From the NCBI RefSeq assembly GCF_023091745.1, contig NC_068912.1, positions 76,557,067 through 76,621,066 of the forward strand: DNA of 64,000 nucleotides. The letters run 5' to 3'. This stretch comes from Budorcas taxicolor. Its lineage: Eukaryota > Chordata > Mammalia > Artiodactyla > Bovidae. Below the pieces are notes generated by a model, which worked only from the letters and a program-made list of their open reading frames with translations, was not told the origin of the DNA and made no database searches. The stretch's first letter is position 1. Each line of letters begins with the position of its first letter. The position numbers were made by a program, and so were the translations under genes. Shown here one piece after another: positions 21,263 through 32,082 of this stretch.

Positions 21263-22260
21263 GAACTGATGGAACACGAAAGATCTCAAATAGTCAAAGC
21301 AATCTTGAGAAAGAGAAAAAGAGCTGAGGGAATCAACCTTTCTAACTTTATACTATGAAGCTCCAGTCATCAAGATAGTATGGTTCTGGTAGAAAAAAAT
21401 AATAATAATAATTACAGACCAATGAAACAAGATAGAAAGCCCAGAGATAAACCCACATACCTATGGGCAACTAATCTTTGACAAAAGAGGCAGGAATATA
21501 AAATGGAGAAAAGACAGCCTCTTCAATAAGTGGTGCTGGGAAAACTTGGCAGCTACAAGTAAAAGAAAGAAACTAGAACACTTCTTAACACCATATACAA
21601 AAATACATTCAACATAGATTAAAGACCTAAATGTAAGGCAAGAAACTACAAAGCTCTTAGAAGAAAACATAGACAACACACTATTTTACATAAATCACAG
21701 CAAGATCCTATTTGACCCTCCTCCTAGAGTAATGCAAATTTTAAAAAAAATAAACAAATGGGACCTATTTAAACTAAGAAGATTTTTCACAGAAAAGGAA
21801 ACAGTAAAACAAGATCAAAAGACAACCCCAAGAATGGGAGAAAATAATTGCAAATGAAAGAGCCAGCAAAGGTAATCTCCAAAATATGTAAGCAAGTCAA
21901 GTAGCTCAGTATCAGAAAAACAAACAGCCCAATCAAGAAATGGGCAGAAGACCTAAACAGACATTTCTCCAAAGAAGACACATCCATGGCCAATAAACAC
22001 ATAAAAAGATGTTCAACATTACTAGAGAAATGCAGATCAAAACTACAATGAGTTATCACCTCATACTAGTCAAAATGAACATCATCAAAAAATCTACTAA
22101 CAATGATGGAGAGGAGGTGGAGAAAAGGGAACCCTCTTACACTGTTGGTCGGAATGTAAACTAATACAGCCAGTATAGAAAAAGTATAGGTATTCCTTAA
22201 AAAGCTAGGAATAAATCTACATATGACCCAGAAATCCCTCTGCTGGTCATATTCCCTGAA
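21263..22260 (+). mobile_element. Older L1, ORF2 C-terminal region (part 1)
   Basis: It follows L1 ORF2 text from 'caaagcaatcttgagaaag' through 'aagtggtgctgggaaaac', 'atttctccaaagaagacac' and 'cacactgttggt', but has many indels and no frame longer than ~90 codons. It is clearly older than the 15931 copy. Interrupted at 22261 by a Bov-A unit. Confidence 0.88.
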
Positions 22261-22265
22261 AGAAA

Positions 22266-22392
22266 GAAAGTGAAGTCGCTCAGTTGTGTCCAACTCTTTG
22301 CAATCCCATAGACTATAGTCTAAGAGGCTTCTCTGTCCATGGGATTTTCCAGGCAAGAGTATTGGAGTGGGTTGCAATTTCCTTCCCTGAGA
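22266..22392 (-). mobile_element. Bov-A type SINE (antisense) inside the older L1
   Basis: 'gtcgctcagttgtgtccaac', 'ctctgtccatgggattttcc' and 'attggagtgggttgcaattt' are the reverse complement of a Bov-A unit. L1 text resumes at about 22393. Confidence 0.85.
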
Positions 22393-22908
22393 AAGCTACA
22401 ATTCTAAAACACACATGTACCTCAATGTTCATTGCAACATTATTTATAATAGCCAGAACATGGAAGAAACCATAGATGTCCACCTACAGATGAATGCATA
22501 AAGAATATGTGCTACATTTATACATAGAATATTACTCAGCCATTAAAAAAGAATGAATTTGAGTCAGCTCTAATGAGGTGGATGAACCTAGAACCTGTTA
22601 TAGAGTGAAGTAAGTCAGGAAAACGAAGTATATTAATGCATATATTTGGAATCTAGAAAAATCATACTGATGAACCTATTTGCAAGGAAGGAATGGAAAT
22701 TCAGATATAGAGAACAGACTTGTGGACACAGTGAGTGAAAGAGAGACTGGGATGAATGGAGAAAGTAGCATGACATATATATGCTACCATGTATAAAATA
22801 AAGAGCTGGTGAGAAGTTGCTATACAACACAGGGAGCCCAGCCTGGTGCTCTGTGATGAACTAGAGGGGTGAGATGGGGGGAGGGAAGGGATGCTCAAGA
22901 GGGAGGGT
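22393..22908 (+). mobile_element. Older L1, ORF2 end and 3' UTR (part 2)
   Basis: Resumes with 'aaaacacacatgtacctcaa' and 'ttataatagccagaacatgg', includes the 3' UTR ('tatagagaacagacttgtgg', 'caacacagggagcccagcc') and is cut by BovB at 22909. Confidence 0.88.
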
Positions 22909-23180
22909 CAGTTCAGTTCAGTCGCTCAGTCGTGTCTGACTGTTTGCGACCCCATGAATCGCAGCATGCCAGGCCTCCCTGTCCATCACCAACTCCCAGA
23001 GTTCATTCAGACTCACGTCCATCGAGTCAGTGATGCCATCCAGCCATCTCATCCTCAGTCGTCCCCTTCTCCTCCTGCCCCCAATCCCTTCCTGCATCAG
23101 AGTCAACTCTGATGAGTCAACTCTTCGCATGAGGTGGCCAAAGTACTGGAGTTTCAGCTTTAGCATCATTCCTTCCAAAG
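22909..23180 (-). mobile_element. BovB LINE 3' fragment (antisense) inside the L1 3' UTR
   Basis: Young inverted BovB tail of about 272 bp. The minus-strand frame 22918-23178 encodes the BovB C-terminus, with CGA retained at the variable codon. The L1 3' UTR continues on its right at 23181. Confidence 0.9.
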
Positions 23181-23377
23181 TATATATGTATTATTATGGC
23201 TGACTACCCACTCTAGTGGTCTTGCCTGGAGAATCCCAGGGACAGAGGAGCCTGTTGGGCTTCCGTCTATGGGGCCACGCAGAGTCGGACATGACTGACA
23301 CAACTTAGCAGCAGCAGCAGTGTTGTTGTACAGAAGAAACTAACACAACATTGTAAACAACTCCCTCCAATTAAACA
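23181..23377 (+). mobile_element. Older L1 3' UTR tail, with nested BOV-A2 unit (23206-23320)
   Basis: 'tatatatgtattattatggc' (23181-23200) and 'tgttgttgtacagaagaaac' (from 23321), then 'taacacaacattgtaaac', belong to the L1 3' tail. Between them a sense BOV-A2 monomer ends in (gca)n at 23309-23320. The L1 tail has thus been hit twice. Confidence 0.82.
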
Positions 23378-23399
23378 AATATACATATGTTGGATTTTT

Positions 23400-23739
23400 G
23401 TGTGCTGTGCTTAGGTTGCTCAGTCATCAGTTGTGTCCAACTGTCTGCAACCCCATGGACTGTAGCCCGCCAGGCTACTCTGTCCACGGAGATTCTCCAG
23501 GCAAGAACACTGGAGTGGATTGCCATTCTCTCCTCCAGGGGATCTTTCCAACCCAGGGACTGAACCCAGGTCTCCAGCATTGCACATGAGTTCTTTACCA
23601 TCTAAGCCACAAGGAAAGCCCAAGAATACTGGAGTGGATAGCCTATTCCTTCTCCAGGGGACTTGCTGACCCAGGAATCAAACTGGATCTCCTGTACTGC
23701 AGGCGAATTCTTTACCAGATGAGCTACCAGGGAAGCCCA
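23400..23739 (-). mobile_element. Bov-tA SINE (antisense) with repeated right half
   Basis: An antisense Bov-tA (23400-23620) is followed at 23622 by a second copy of the Bov-A/tRNA portion ('aagaatactggagtggatag' to 'gctaccagggaagccc'). This is the extended form seen in bovine tA2-like SINEs. Confidence 0.88.
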
Positions 23740-23825
23740 TGTTGGATCTTTAAAAATTGTCAAAATCACAGCTCTCTGCTATAATTGATTAAGTGAACAA
23801 AAATAAGCACTACTTTAAATGAAAA

Positions 23826-24044
23826 GGGGGCTTCCCAGGTGTTGCTAATGGTAAAGACCTGTCTCCCAATGCAGGAGATATAAGAGACCTGGGTTCAATC
23901 CTCATGAAGATTCCCTGGAAGAGGGCACAAAACCCCTCCAAATTCTTGCCTGGAGAATCCCATGGACAAAGGAACCTGGAAGGCTATGGTCCATGGGATC
24001 ACAAAGAATCAGACATGACTGAAGGGACTCAGCATGCATGCACG
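23826..24044 (+). mobile_element. Bov-tA SINE, sense, with target duplication
   Basis: tRNA-like head 'cttcccaggtgttgctaatg', Bov-A body and BovB-like tail. The direct repeat taaatgaaaa at 23816-23825 and 24045-24054 is its target duplication. Confidence 0.88.
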
Positions 24045-24054
24045 TAAATGAAAA

Positions 24055-24470
24055 AAGAGATAAGTACACATTAAGCAGATATTTAAAAGATGAGTAAATC
24101 CTCTGAACAACTTTACAAAAACAATTTGAAAACTTAGATGAAATACATACCTTTAAAAATGCAACAAAATTCATTCCAAAAGAAAAAGAAAGCCCAGCTA
24201 GGATTAATGACAACCATTAGGTACTTGAGCCAGTATTTCAAAGCTTTTCACAAAATTACAGACCCAAATGACCTCATTTGCAAATTTGAATATATTTTTA
24301 AAAATATTCAACAAACAAATCTATTATCACACAAAATACTCCAGATTGTAGAGTAAAAGAGGAAAGAATTGCATTTCATGTAAGAGCCTAGGTTAATTTG
24401 ATCCCAAAACCTTCAAAGGATAGAACAAGAGGAAAATTAAGACCAATCTTGCTCATGAACATAGACACAA
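24055..24470 (+). mobile_element. Ancient L1 (L1M type), ORF2 RT region (part 1)
   Basis: Decayed L1 ORF2 text: 'aatttgaaaacttagatga', then 'ttgatcccaaaaccttcaaa' (the IPKP segment) and 'cttgctcatgaacatagac' (the SLMNID segment). Interrupted by BovB at 24471. Confidence 0.7.
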
Positions 24471-24931
24471 GTTCAGTTCAGTTCACTCGATCAGTCGTGT
24501 CCGACTCTTTGCAACCCCATGAATCGCAGCATGCCAGGCCTCCCTGTCCATCACCAATGCCCAGAGTTCACTCATACTCACGTCCATCGAGTCAGTGATG
24601 CCATCCAGCCATCTCATCCTCTGTCGTCCGCTTCTTCTCCTGTCCCCAATCCCTCCCAGCATCAGAGTCTTTTCTAATGAGTCAACTCTTCACATGAGGT
24701 GGCCAAAGTACTGGAGTTTCAGCTTCAGCATCATTCTCTCCAAAGAAATCCCAGGGCTGATCTCCTTCAGGATGGACTAGTTGGATCTCTTTGCAGTCCA
24801 TGGGACTCACAAGAGTCTTCTCCAACACCACAATTCAAAAGCATCAATTCTTCGGCGCTCACCTTTCTTCACAGTCCAACTCTCACATCCATACATGACC
24901 ACTGGAAAACCATAGCCTTGACTAGACGGAT
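24471..24931 (-). mobile_element. BovB LINE 3' fragment (antisense) inside ancient L1
   Basis: An inverted BovB tail of about 461 bp reaching back to the VVMYGCESW region (24880-24900). The variable codon is TGA in sense, at about 24687-24689. Confidence 0.92.
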
Positions 24932-24981
24932 AGTACAAGGAAGGAAAAGTAAAGAACAATCTCACTAAAATATGTATATAT

Positions 24982-25022
<41 letters not shown>

Positions 25023-25365
25023 TACAAACACGAATATCCTAAACTGGCTATTAGCCAATTGAATGTAGCAATGCAAAAGAAATATATCTAAGAATTAGGT
25101 TGGGCTTATATTAGGAATGTGAGGTTAGTTGGTTATTTTTTAGAAATAAATTAACATAATCCATCATATAAGGAGAAAAAGCAAATGATCATCTCAGATG
25201 AAACATTAAATATTGAATCAAATTCAGTAACAGATTTGTAGTTACAAGACCTGCAAAACACATGAAGCTGAATGAAAAACAAGGATGTCTCCTTTCACCA
25301 CTTCTATTCAATATTATAATGGAAATAAAAATCAGCCCATTAAAGACAAGGGAAAAAAAAGGTAT
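24932..25365 (+). mobile_element. Ancient L1 (part 2) with embedded (CA)n
   Basis: After a (CA)n run at 24985-25014, the L1 text resumes: 'atatcctaaactggctatta', 'ccatcatataaggag', 'aaatgatcatctcagatg' and 'caaggatgtctcctttcac' (the motif B region). Same element as 24055-24470. Confidence 0.7.
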
Positions 25366-25640
25366 TTTTATTAATAAGGAACTTTTTGATATTTTTCATA
25401 AATATAAAATATATTTTTGTGCATTTTATAATCAATGACATTTCAGAATCAGTGAAGGATGCTAAAATATGTGTCTTAGATAAGAAAAATAAATTAATAA
25501 TCAGAAAAGTTGTCTAAGTAGAAAACTCAAAATATTAAATGTATATTTTTAGAATAAGAATTTAACAAGGAGCTAGCTGCAATATCAATATTAAAATATC
25601 TACATGAGTAATTAATCAATATAAAGGTTTGATACAATAT
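25366..25640. other. No recognisable feature (AT-rich)
   Basis: Low-complexity AT-rich DNA between ancient L1 and BovB. It may include further L1 decay. Confidence 0.3.
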
Positions 25641-25838
25641 AGCATAAAAATATAGTGAAAAGCAAAGGAGAAAAGGAAAGATGTAAGCATCTGAATGTAG
25701 AATTCCAAAGAATAGCAAGAAGAGATAAGAAAGCCTTCTTCAGTGATCAATGCAAAGAAATAGAGGAAAACAGCAGAATGGGAAAGACTAGAGATCTCTT
25801 CAAGAATTAGAGATACCAAGGGAATATTTCATGCAAAA

Positions 25839-26474
25839 ATGGGCTCAATGAAGGATAGAAATGGTATGGACCTAACAGAAGCAGAAGATATTAAGAAAAG
25901 GTGGCAAGAATACATAGAACTGTACAAAAAAGACCTTCACGACCTGGATAATCATGACGGTATGATCACTCATCTAGAGCCAGACATCCTGGAATGTAAA
26001 GTCAAATGGGCCTTAGAAAGCATCACTATGAACAAAGCTAGTGGAGGTGACGGAATTCCAGTTGAGCTACTTCAAATCCTGAAAGATGATGCTGTGAAAG
26101 TGCTGCACTCAATATGCCAGTATATTTGGAAAACTCAGCAGTGGCCACAGGACTGGAAAAGGTCACTTTTCATTCCAATCCCAAAGAAATGTAATGCCAA
26201 AGAATGCTCAAACTACTGCACAATTGCACTCATCTCACATGCTAGTAAAGTAATGCTCAAAATTCTCCAAGCCAGGCTTCAGCAATATGTGAACTGTGAA
26301 CTTGCAGATGTTCAAGCTGGTTTTAGAAAAGGCAGAGGAACCAGAGATCAAATTGCCAACATCCACTGGATCATGGAAAAAGCAAGAGAGTTCCAGAAAA
26401 ACATATATTTCTGCTTTATTGACTATGCCAAAGCCTTGACTGTGTGGATCACAAGAAACTGTGGAAAATTCTGA
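25839..26474 (+). pseudogene. BovB linker and RT N-terminal part
   Basis: About 200 meaningful codons: MNKASGGDGIPVELLQ, WKRSLFIPIPKKC (an RTE RT motif), ARLQQYVNCELADVQAGFRK and the start of motif A, FIDYAKA. A one-base loss in the T run at about 26434 then shifts the frame, so the next residues are LTVWIT instead of the family's FDCVDH. The catalytic Asp of motif A is therefore out of frame. Confidence 0.92.
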
Positions 26475-27196
26475 GAGAGATGGGAATATCAGACCACCTG
26501 ACCTGTCTCTTGAGAAGTCTGTATGCAGGTCAGGAAGCAACAGTTAGAACTGGACATGGAACAACAAACTGGTTCCCAATAGGAAAAGGAGTACGTCAAG
26601 ACTGTATATTGTCACTCTGCTTATTTAACTTATATGCAGAGTACATCATGAGAAACACTGGACTGGAAGAAACACAAGCTGGAATCAAGATTGCCAGGAG
26701 AAATCTCAATAACTTCAGATATGCAGATGACACCACCCTTATGGCAGAAAGTGAAGAGGAACTAAAAAGCCTCTTGATGGAAGTGAAAGAGGAGAGTGAA
26801 AAAGTTGGCTTAAAGCTCAACATTCAGAAAATGAAGAACATGGCATCCGGTCCCATCACTTCATGGGAAATAGATGGGGAAACAGTGGAAACAGTGTCAG
26901 ACTTTATTTTTCTGGGCTCCAAAATCACTGCAGATGGTGACTGCAGCCATGAAATTAAAAGAAGCTTACTCCTTGGAAAAAAATTTATGATTAACCTAAA
27001 TGGCATATTCAAAAGCAGGGACATTACTTTGCCGACTAAGGTCCGTCTAGTCAAAGCTATGGTTTTTCCAGTAGTCATGTATGGATGTGAGAGTTGGACT
27101 GTGAAGAAGGTTGAGCGCCAAAGAACTGATCAGTTTGAATTGTGGTGTTGTATAAGACTCTTGAGAGTCCCTTGGACTGCAAGGAGATCCAACTAG
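26444..27196 (+). pseudogene. BovB RT core and C-terminal part
   Basis: This 250-codon frame takes over after the motif A frameshift. It contains motif B as GVRQDCILSLCLF (other copies read GVRQGCILSPCLF, so Gly and Pro are changed), motif C YADD, and the C-terminal VVMYGCESWTVKKVE. It ends with TAG at 27194-27196 in a PWTARRSN context, where the other copies have CAG. A further open piece at 27230-27490 carries the protein's C-terminal end. Confidence 0.92.
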
Positions 27197-27514
27197 TCCA
27201 TTCTGAAGGAGATCAGCCCTGGGATTTCTTTGGAAGGAGTAATGGTAAAGCTGAAACTCCAGTACTTTGGCCACCTCATGCGAAGAGTTGACTCATTGGA
27301 AAAGACTTTGATGCTGGGAGGGATTGGGGGCAGGAGGAGAAGGGGACGACCGAGGATGAGATGGCTGGATGGCATCACGGACTCGATGGACGTGAGTCTG
27401 AGTGAACTCCGGGTGTTGGTGATGGACAGGGAGGCCTGGCGTGCTGCGATTCATGGGGTCGCAAAGAATCAGACACGATTGAGTAACTGAACTGAACTAA
27501 GCATAACAATATAG

Positions 27515-27860
27515 GATGTTTAGGAAAAACTTAACTAAATTTATGAGACCTCTGTAGCAAAAATTATGAAACTATATGGAAAGACTAGACCTCTAAAAGT
27601 CTCAAAAAATAAAAATGTGCACACTATGTTCATGGGTTGAAAATTCCTCTCAGTAATAATTAGATACTCAGTTCAGTTCAGTCGCTCAGTTGTGTCCAAC
27701 TCTTTGCAGCCCCATGAATTGCGGCACACCATGTTCTCCCCAAATTAAACTGTAGATTCAACACAATTATTATTAAAGTTAGAACGTCAAGGGTGGCTCT
27801 GTGTGTGTGTGTGTGATGTTGACTGTTGAAATGTTCTATTATTCTGACTACATGAGAAAC
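27515..27860 (+). mobile_element. Ancient L1 fragment, split by a 65-bp BovB tail
   Basis: 'cactatgttcatgggttgaa' before and 'ttctccccaaattaaactg' plus 'gattcaacacaattattatt' after fit an old L1 ORF2 region. The interruption at 27669-27733 is an inverted BovB terminus. A short (GT)n lies at about 27798-27813. Confidence 0.6.
27669..27733 (-). mobile_element. BovB 3'-terminal fragment, about 65 bp
   Basis: agttcagttcagtcgctcag followed by 'ctctttgcagccccatgaat'. This is one of the shortest possible TPRT products of BovB. Confidence 0.85.
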
Positions 27861-27864
27861 CAAT

Positions 27865-28350
27865 TAAAACTCAGTGGCTTAAAATGACAGCAATATTTAT
27901 TTAACTCATGAACCTGCAATTTGGGCTGAACTCAGTAGAAAAGGCTAGTTGCTGCTCAACTAAATATTAGAGCAGTTAGGACCATTGAAAGAGGAGGTTA
28001 GAATTATCTGAAGATTTGCTTTCTTGTATGTTTGGCACTTACGCTGGGGGCTAGAATAGTTGGGCCCCTTTAGTATCTCTCTATATATTTGCTCCATGTG
28101 ATCTCTTCAGCACAGTTGCTATAGGGAAGCCAGACATTATATGTACATGTTTGCTCAGGGCCTCCACAAAACATGTCATGAATTGCAGACCCAGGTGGAA
28201 GCTCTGACAGCTTTTATGCCTCAGCCTTAGAAGATCTGTATCATGTCTGCCATAATCACAAAGCCACCCAGATTCAAAGGGAGAGAACACACACTCTTGA
28301 TAGAGGAGTATCAGTGTCAGACTGCAAAAGAAGCCTGTGGGATGAGAAAA
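27865..28350. repeat. Probable ancient interspersed repeat, family not named
   Basis: 'actcagtggcttaaaatgac', 'catgaacctgcaatttgggc' and 'agccacccagattcaaagg' are phrases of a widespread old mammalian repeat that I recognise but cannot assign with confidence. The minus-strand frame at 28081-28386 is not convincing as a gene. Confidence 0.4.
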
Positions 28351-29884
28351 ACTGGTGGAACCATCTCTAAAAAATACAGTCTTCAAGTAGAAAATAACAA
28401 AACGATCCTATAATTTCTATAGAAGACTAACACTCAAGATTAGTCAAAATATTCTTAAAGAAGGAGAAAATCCTAGACTTACAATACAATAATGCAGTGT
28501 GCTATAGGCATTGAGATAGACAAATTGACTATCTATCCATAGGGATAGATAAACTGAACATATACAGATAAACTGACATTTGTATATGTTAAAAACATGG
28601 AAGGCAAGTATGTGTGTGCATATGTATATTAAATACATAGAAAATATATACCTGTTAGTATAACTGGGAAGAAATGAAATTGGATTCTAGCTCAGACCAA
28701 ACATTAAAATCAATTCCAGATAGATTAAACTTCTAGAAAATATATTAGGATTTATTCTTATTCATAATTACTCTTTTTATGTTTTTTCCTAAATAAACAC
28801 AAAATAAAAGTTTCCAATGAGAGTACAACCAATTTAGTCTATTATTATTAAATTTCTCTCTTTCTCTGTCAATTATTCCTAGCCACTTTGAGTCCTCATC
28901 TGAGTCCTATTTAATTCTAACAACTCATTTCTAACAACTGTCCTAAATCATCTCATCAGAAAGAAACACTGAGCTGTACTATGGCCCTTTCTTCCTTATT
29001 TTCTTTCACTTTTTGGAAAGAAACTGAGAAAAGGATCAAACCTACATATACAAATACCGCCAATATCACAATCCAACACTATTTTGGGGGTTTTGTTTTG
29101 GCTTTTTCTTTTGTCAACTGGCAGTTATGGATAGGAATGAAGTAAAGGTTTTGCTTATATTTTGTTTGTTCACAAAGATTCTAAATTTGTAATAACTTAC
29201 ATTTGGCAAGCATTACTGTCAAATAGCCTGAATATCCAAGTTTCTCAAATGTTTCATTAACTGTTTTTCTAAGAAAAGCTGCAGGTACATCCTATTAACT
29301 TTATTTTACTCTTGGCATTGTATGTCTTTTTATTCATTCATTTACTTATTCATTCTCAATTCATTTTATATGTATTATATATATATATACACACACACAC
29401 ACTCTCTATGTCTCTCATTTATTTCTAAACCATCACCTAATATACATCCAAGACCTTCCTATAGATTCTGTTTTCACTAGTACATAAAATAGCCACATTT
29501 TTTTCCCTTGAGGAATTTAAATTCAAGTGGATTCAAGTCAGAAAATAATAATATAAATAATAAATTGATTTGTTATTACGTTAAAAGATAAGAATAGCTT
29601 TGGAAAAAAGATAGCATAGTGAAAACGTTGGGGAGCTGGGTAAGAGTTAAGTTTGTAAAAGGGATCGAGCAAGGTTGCCTGTAAAGAAGATATCTGAGCA
29701 AAGATATGAAGCAAGTGAGAAAATGAATAATGATTTTTTCTTGGCATTTACCAATGATGTTGAAAATCAGCCCTATGATACAATTTTAGGCTCATTATAC
29801 TATCCTTTGAAAATGCTTGACATTTTAGAAGATAAGCATGATGATGTATGCTTGTCCCCTTGATCGTGAAGAACAAATTGTGTT
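28351..29884. other. No recognisable gene; TA/CA microsatellite at 29377-29404
   Basis: About 1.5 kb of mostly AT-rich DNA with no nameable repeat. Short frames near 28444, 29538 and 29675 overlap each other and show no domain. Confidence 0.35.
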
Positions 29885-30080
29885 GTAGTGAAAAAGTAAA
29901 TATTTCTGAGTTAGAAAAACTTAAGTTCTTGTCTCACTTCCAAAATTTACTAGTATCATAGCCCTAGGCAATGGTCTTAAATTTCTTCACTTTAATTTAC
30001 CCATCTGTAAAAAATGAGTGTAAAAAGTCCCTATCATATAATTGGGGTTGTAATTAGCTTTATACTATATTGAATAGATG
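29885..30080 (+). repeat. MIR SINE, sense
   Basis: 'tctgagttagaaaaacttaa', 'tttacccatctgtaaaaaat' and 'ggggttgtaattagc' follow sense MIR order. Confidence 0.65.
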
Positions 30081-30111
30081 GGTATAAGCATATAGTTTCA
30101 TGTTGCCTTAA

Positions 30112-30469
30112 TGTGTTGGAGGAGACTCTTGAGAGTTCCTTGGAATGCAAGGAGATCCAACCAGCCCATTCTAAAGGAGATCAACTTTGGGTGTTCTTTG
30201 GAAGGAATGTTGCTAAAGCTGAAACTTCAGTACTTTGGCCACCTCATGAGAAGAGTTGGCTGATTGGAAAAAACTCTGATGCTGGGAGGGATTGGGGGCA
30301 GGAGGAAAAGGGGACGACAGAGGATGAGATGCCTGGATGGCATCACCAACTCGATGGACCTGAGTTTGAGTGAACTCCGGGAGTTGGTGATGGACAGGGA
30401 GGCCTGGCGTGCTGCGATTTATGGGGTCGCAAAGAGTCAGACATGACTCAGTGACTGCACTGAACTGAA
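30112..30469 (+). mobile_element. BovB LINE 3' fragment, sense
   Basis: About 358 bp from the WCWRRLLRVPWTA region (gtgttggaggagactcttga) to the terminal ctgaactgaa. The variable codon reads AGA here. The frame 30264-30446 is the C-terminal coding piece (GRQRMRCLDGI). Confidence 0.92.
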
Positions 30470-30599
30470 TGTTTCACAGAATATTTTCAGGATTAAAAAA
30501 AAAGAGAAACATAGTAATGATCCATAAGTTATAAGTGATAAAAAAAAGTAAGTTAAATTATATCACAATCTACTTAACTAGACTATAAAAGAACCAGCT

Positions 30600-30816
30600 T
30601 TTGTTTCATTGGATTTATTGATTTCTGCTTTTTATTACTTCTCTCCTTATGTTTGTTTTGGTTTATTTTGCTCTTCCTTTTCTAAGTTTTTGAGGTGGGA
30701 GTTTAGACTATTGATTTGAGATTTTCCCTCTTTTTTAATATAAACATTTAGTGTTAAAATTTTTCCACTCTTTTGAAGCACTTATCACAGTGCATTACAA
30801 CTGACTTTAGTGCTTT
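30600..30816 (-). mobile_element. Ancient L1 (antisense), left half of BovB target
   Basis: 'tttttgaggtgggagtttag' and 'tttagtgttaaaatttttcc' match the reverse complement of an L1 ORF1/5' region. The text resumes exactly at 35537 after the BovB compound, with agtgcttt repeated on both sides. Confidence 0.68.
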
Positions 30817-31410
30817 CAGTTCAGTTCAGTCACTCAGTTGTGTCCGACTCTTTATGACCCCATAAATCGCAGCACACCAGGTCTCCCTGTCCATCACCAA
30901 CTCCCAGAGTCCACCCAAACACATGTCCATTGAGTCGGTGATGCCATGCAACCATCTCATCCTCTGTCGTCCCCTTCTCCTTTTGCCCTCAATCTTTCCT
31001 AGCATCAGGGTCTTTTCAAATGAGTCAGCTCTTCACATCAGGTGGACAAAGTATTGGAGTTTCAGCTTCAACATCAGTCCTTCCAATGAATACCAAAGAC
31101 TAATCTCCCCTAAGATGGACTGGTAGGATCTCCTTGCAGTCCAAGGGACTCTAAAGAGTCTTCTCAAACACCACAGTTCAAAAGCATCAGTTCTTCGGTG
31201 CTCAGCTCTCTTTATAGTCTAACTCTCACATCCATATATGACCACTGGAAAAACTGTAGTCTTAACTAGACAGAAATTTGTTAACAAAGTGATGTCTCTT
31301 CTTTTTAATATGCTATCTAGGTTGGTCATAACTTTCCTCCCAAGGAGTAAGCGTCTTTTAATTTCATGGCTGCAGTCACCATCTGCAGTGATTTTAGAGC
31401 CCCCAAAGAT
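30817..31410 (-). mobile_element. BovB LINE 3' fragment (antisense), left arm of compound
   Basis: An inverted BovB 3' terminus abuts the left target copy and reads back to the region just after motif C (agagcccccaaagat). It is complementary to about 600 bp at the 3' end of the neighbouring sense copy, giving a long inverted repeat. Confidence 0.92.
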
Positions 31411-31642
31411 AGTCAGCTTACTGCTTTAGTAAAGGCAAAATGATAGGATACCGAAACAGGAACTCCCCAGGTCATTAGGTGCCCAATATGCTGCTGGAGA
31501 TCAGTGGAGAAATAACTCCAGAAAGAATGAAGGGATGGAGCCAAAGCAAAAACAATACCCAGTTGTGGATGTGACTGGTGATAGAAGCAAGGTCAGATGC
31601 TGTAAAGAGCAATATTGCATAAGAACCTAAAATGTCAGGTTC

Positions 31643-31903
31643 ATGAATCAAGGAAAATTGGAAGTGGTCAAAAAAGAGATGGCAAGGGTGAATATCGACA
31701 TTCTAGGAATCAGTGAACTAAAATGGACTGGAATGGGTGAATTTAACTCAGATGACCATTATATCTATTACTGCAGGCAGGAATCCCTCAGAAGAAATGG
31801 AGTAGCTATTATGGTCAACAAAAGAATCCAAAATGCAGTACTTGGATGCAATCTCAAAAACGACAGAATGATCTCCAAGGCAAACCATTCAATATCACAG
31901 TAA
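31643..31903 (+). pseudogene. BovB endonuclease N-terminal part
   Basis: The opening of the BovB ORF's apurinic/apyrimidinic-type endonuclease: VNIDILGISELKWTGMGEF (containing the catalytic-Glu motif SELKW) and RRNGVAIMVNKRIQNAVLG. About 10 bp present in the antisense copy near 56830 are missing at 31877, shifting the frame; the peptide after MISK is not family sequence. The role in a live element is to nick target DNA and expose the primer for TPRT. Confidence 0.9.
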
Positions 31904-32082
31904 TCCAAGTCTATGCCCCAACCAGTAACGCTGAAGAAACTGAAGCTGAACGGTTTTATGAAGACCTAAAAGACTTTTTAGAACTAACATCCAAAAAAGA
32001 TGTCCTTTTCATTATAGGGGACTGAAATGCAAAACTAGGAAGTCAAGAAACACCTGGAGTAACAGGCAAATTTGGCCTCGGA

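Larger units (their letters stand above)
25656..27499 (+). mobile_element. BovB LINE, 5'-truncated, sense, with clear TSD
   Basis: Runs from the endonuclease-RT linker (gtgaaaagcaaaggagaaaa) to the ctgaactgaacta end, 1.84 kb. The flanks agcataaaaatatag (25641-25655) and agcataacaatatag (27500-27514) differ at one base of 15, showing a TPRT insertion. The single mismatch implies modest age. Confidence 0.95.
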
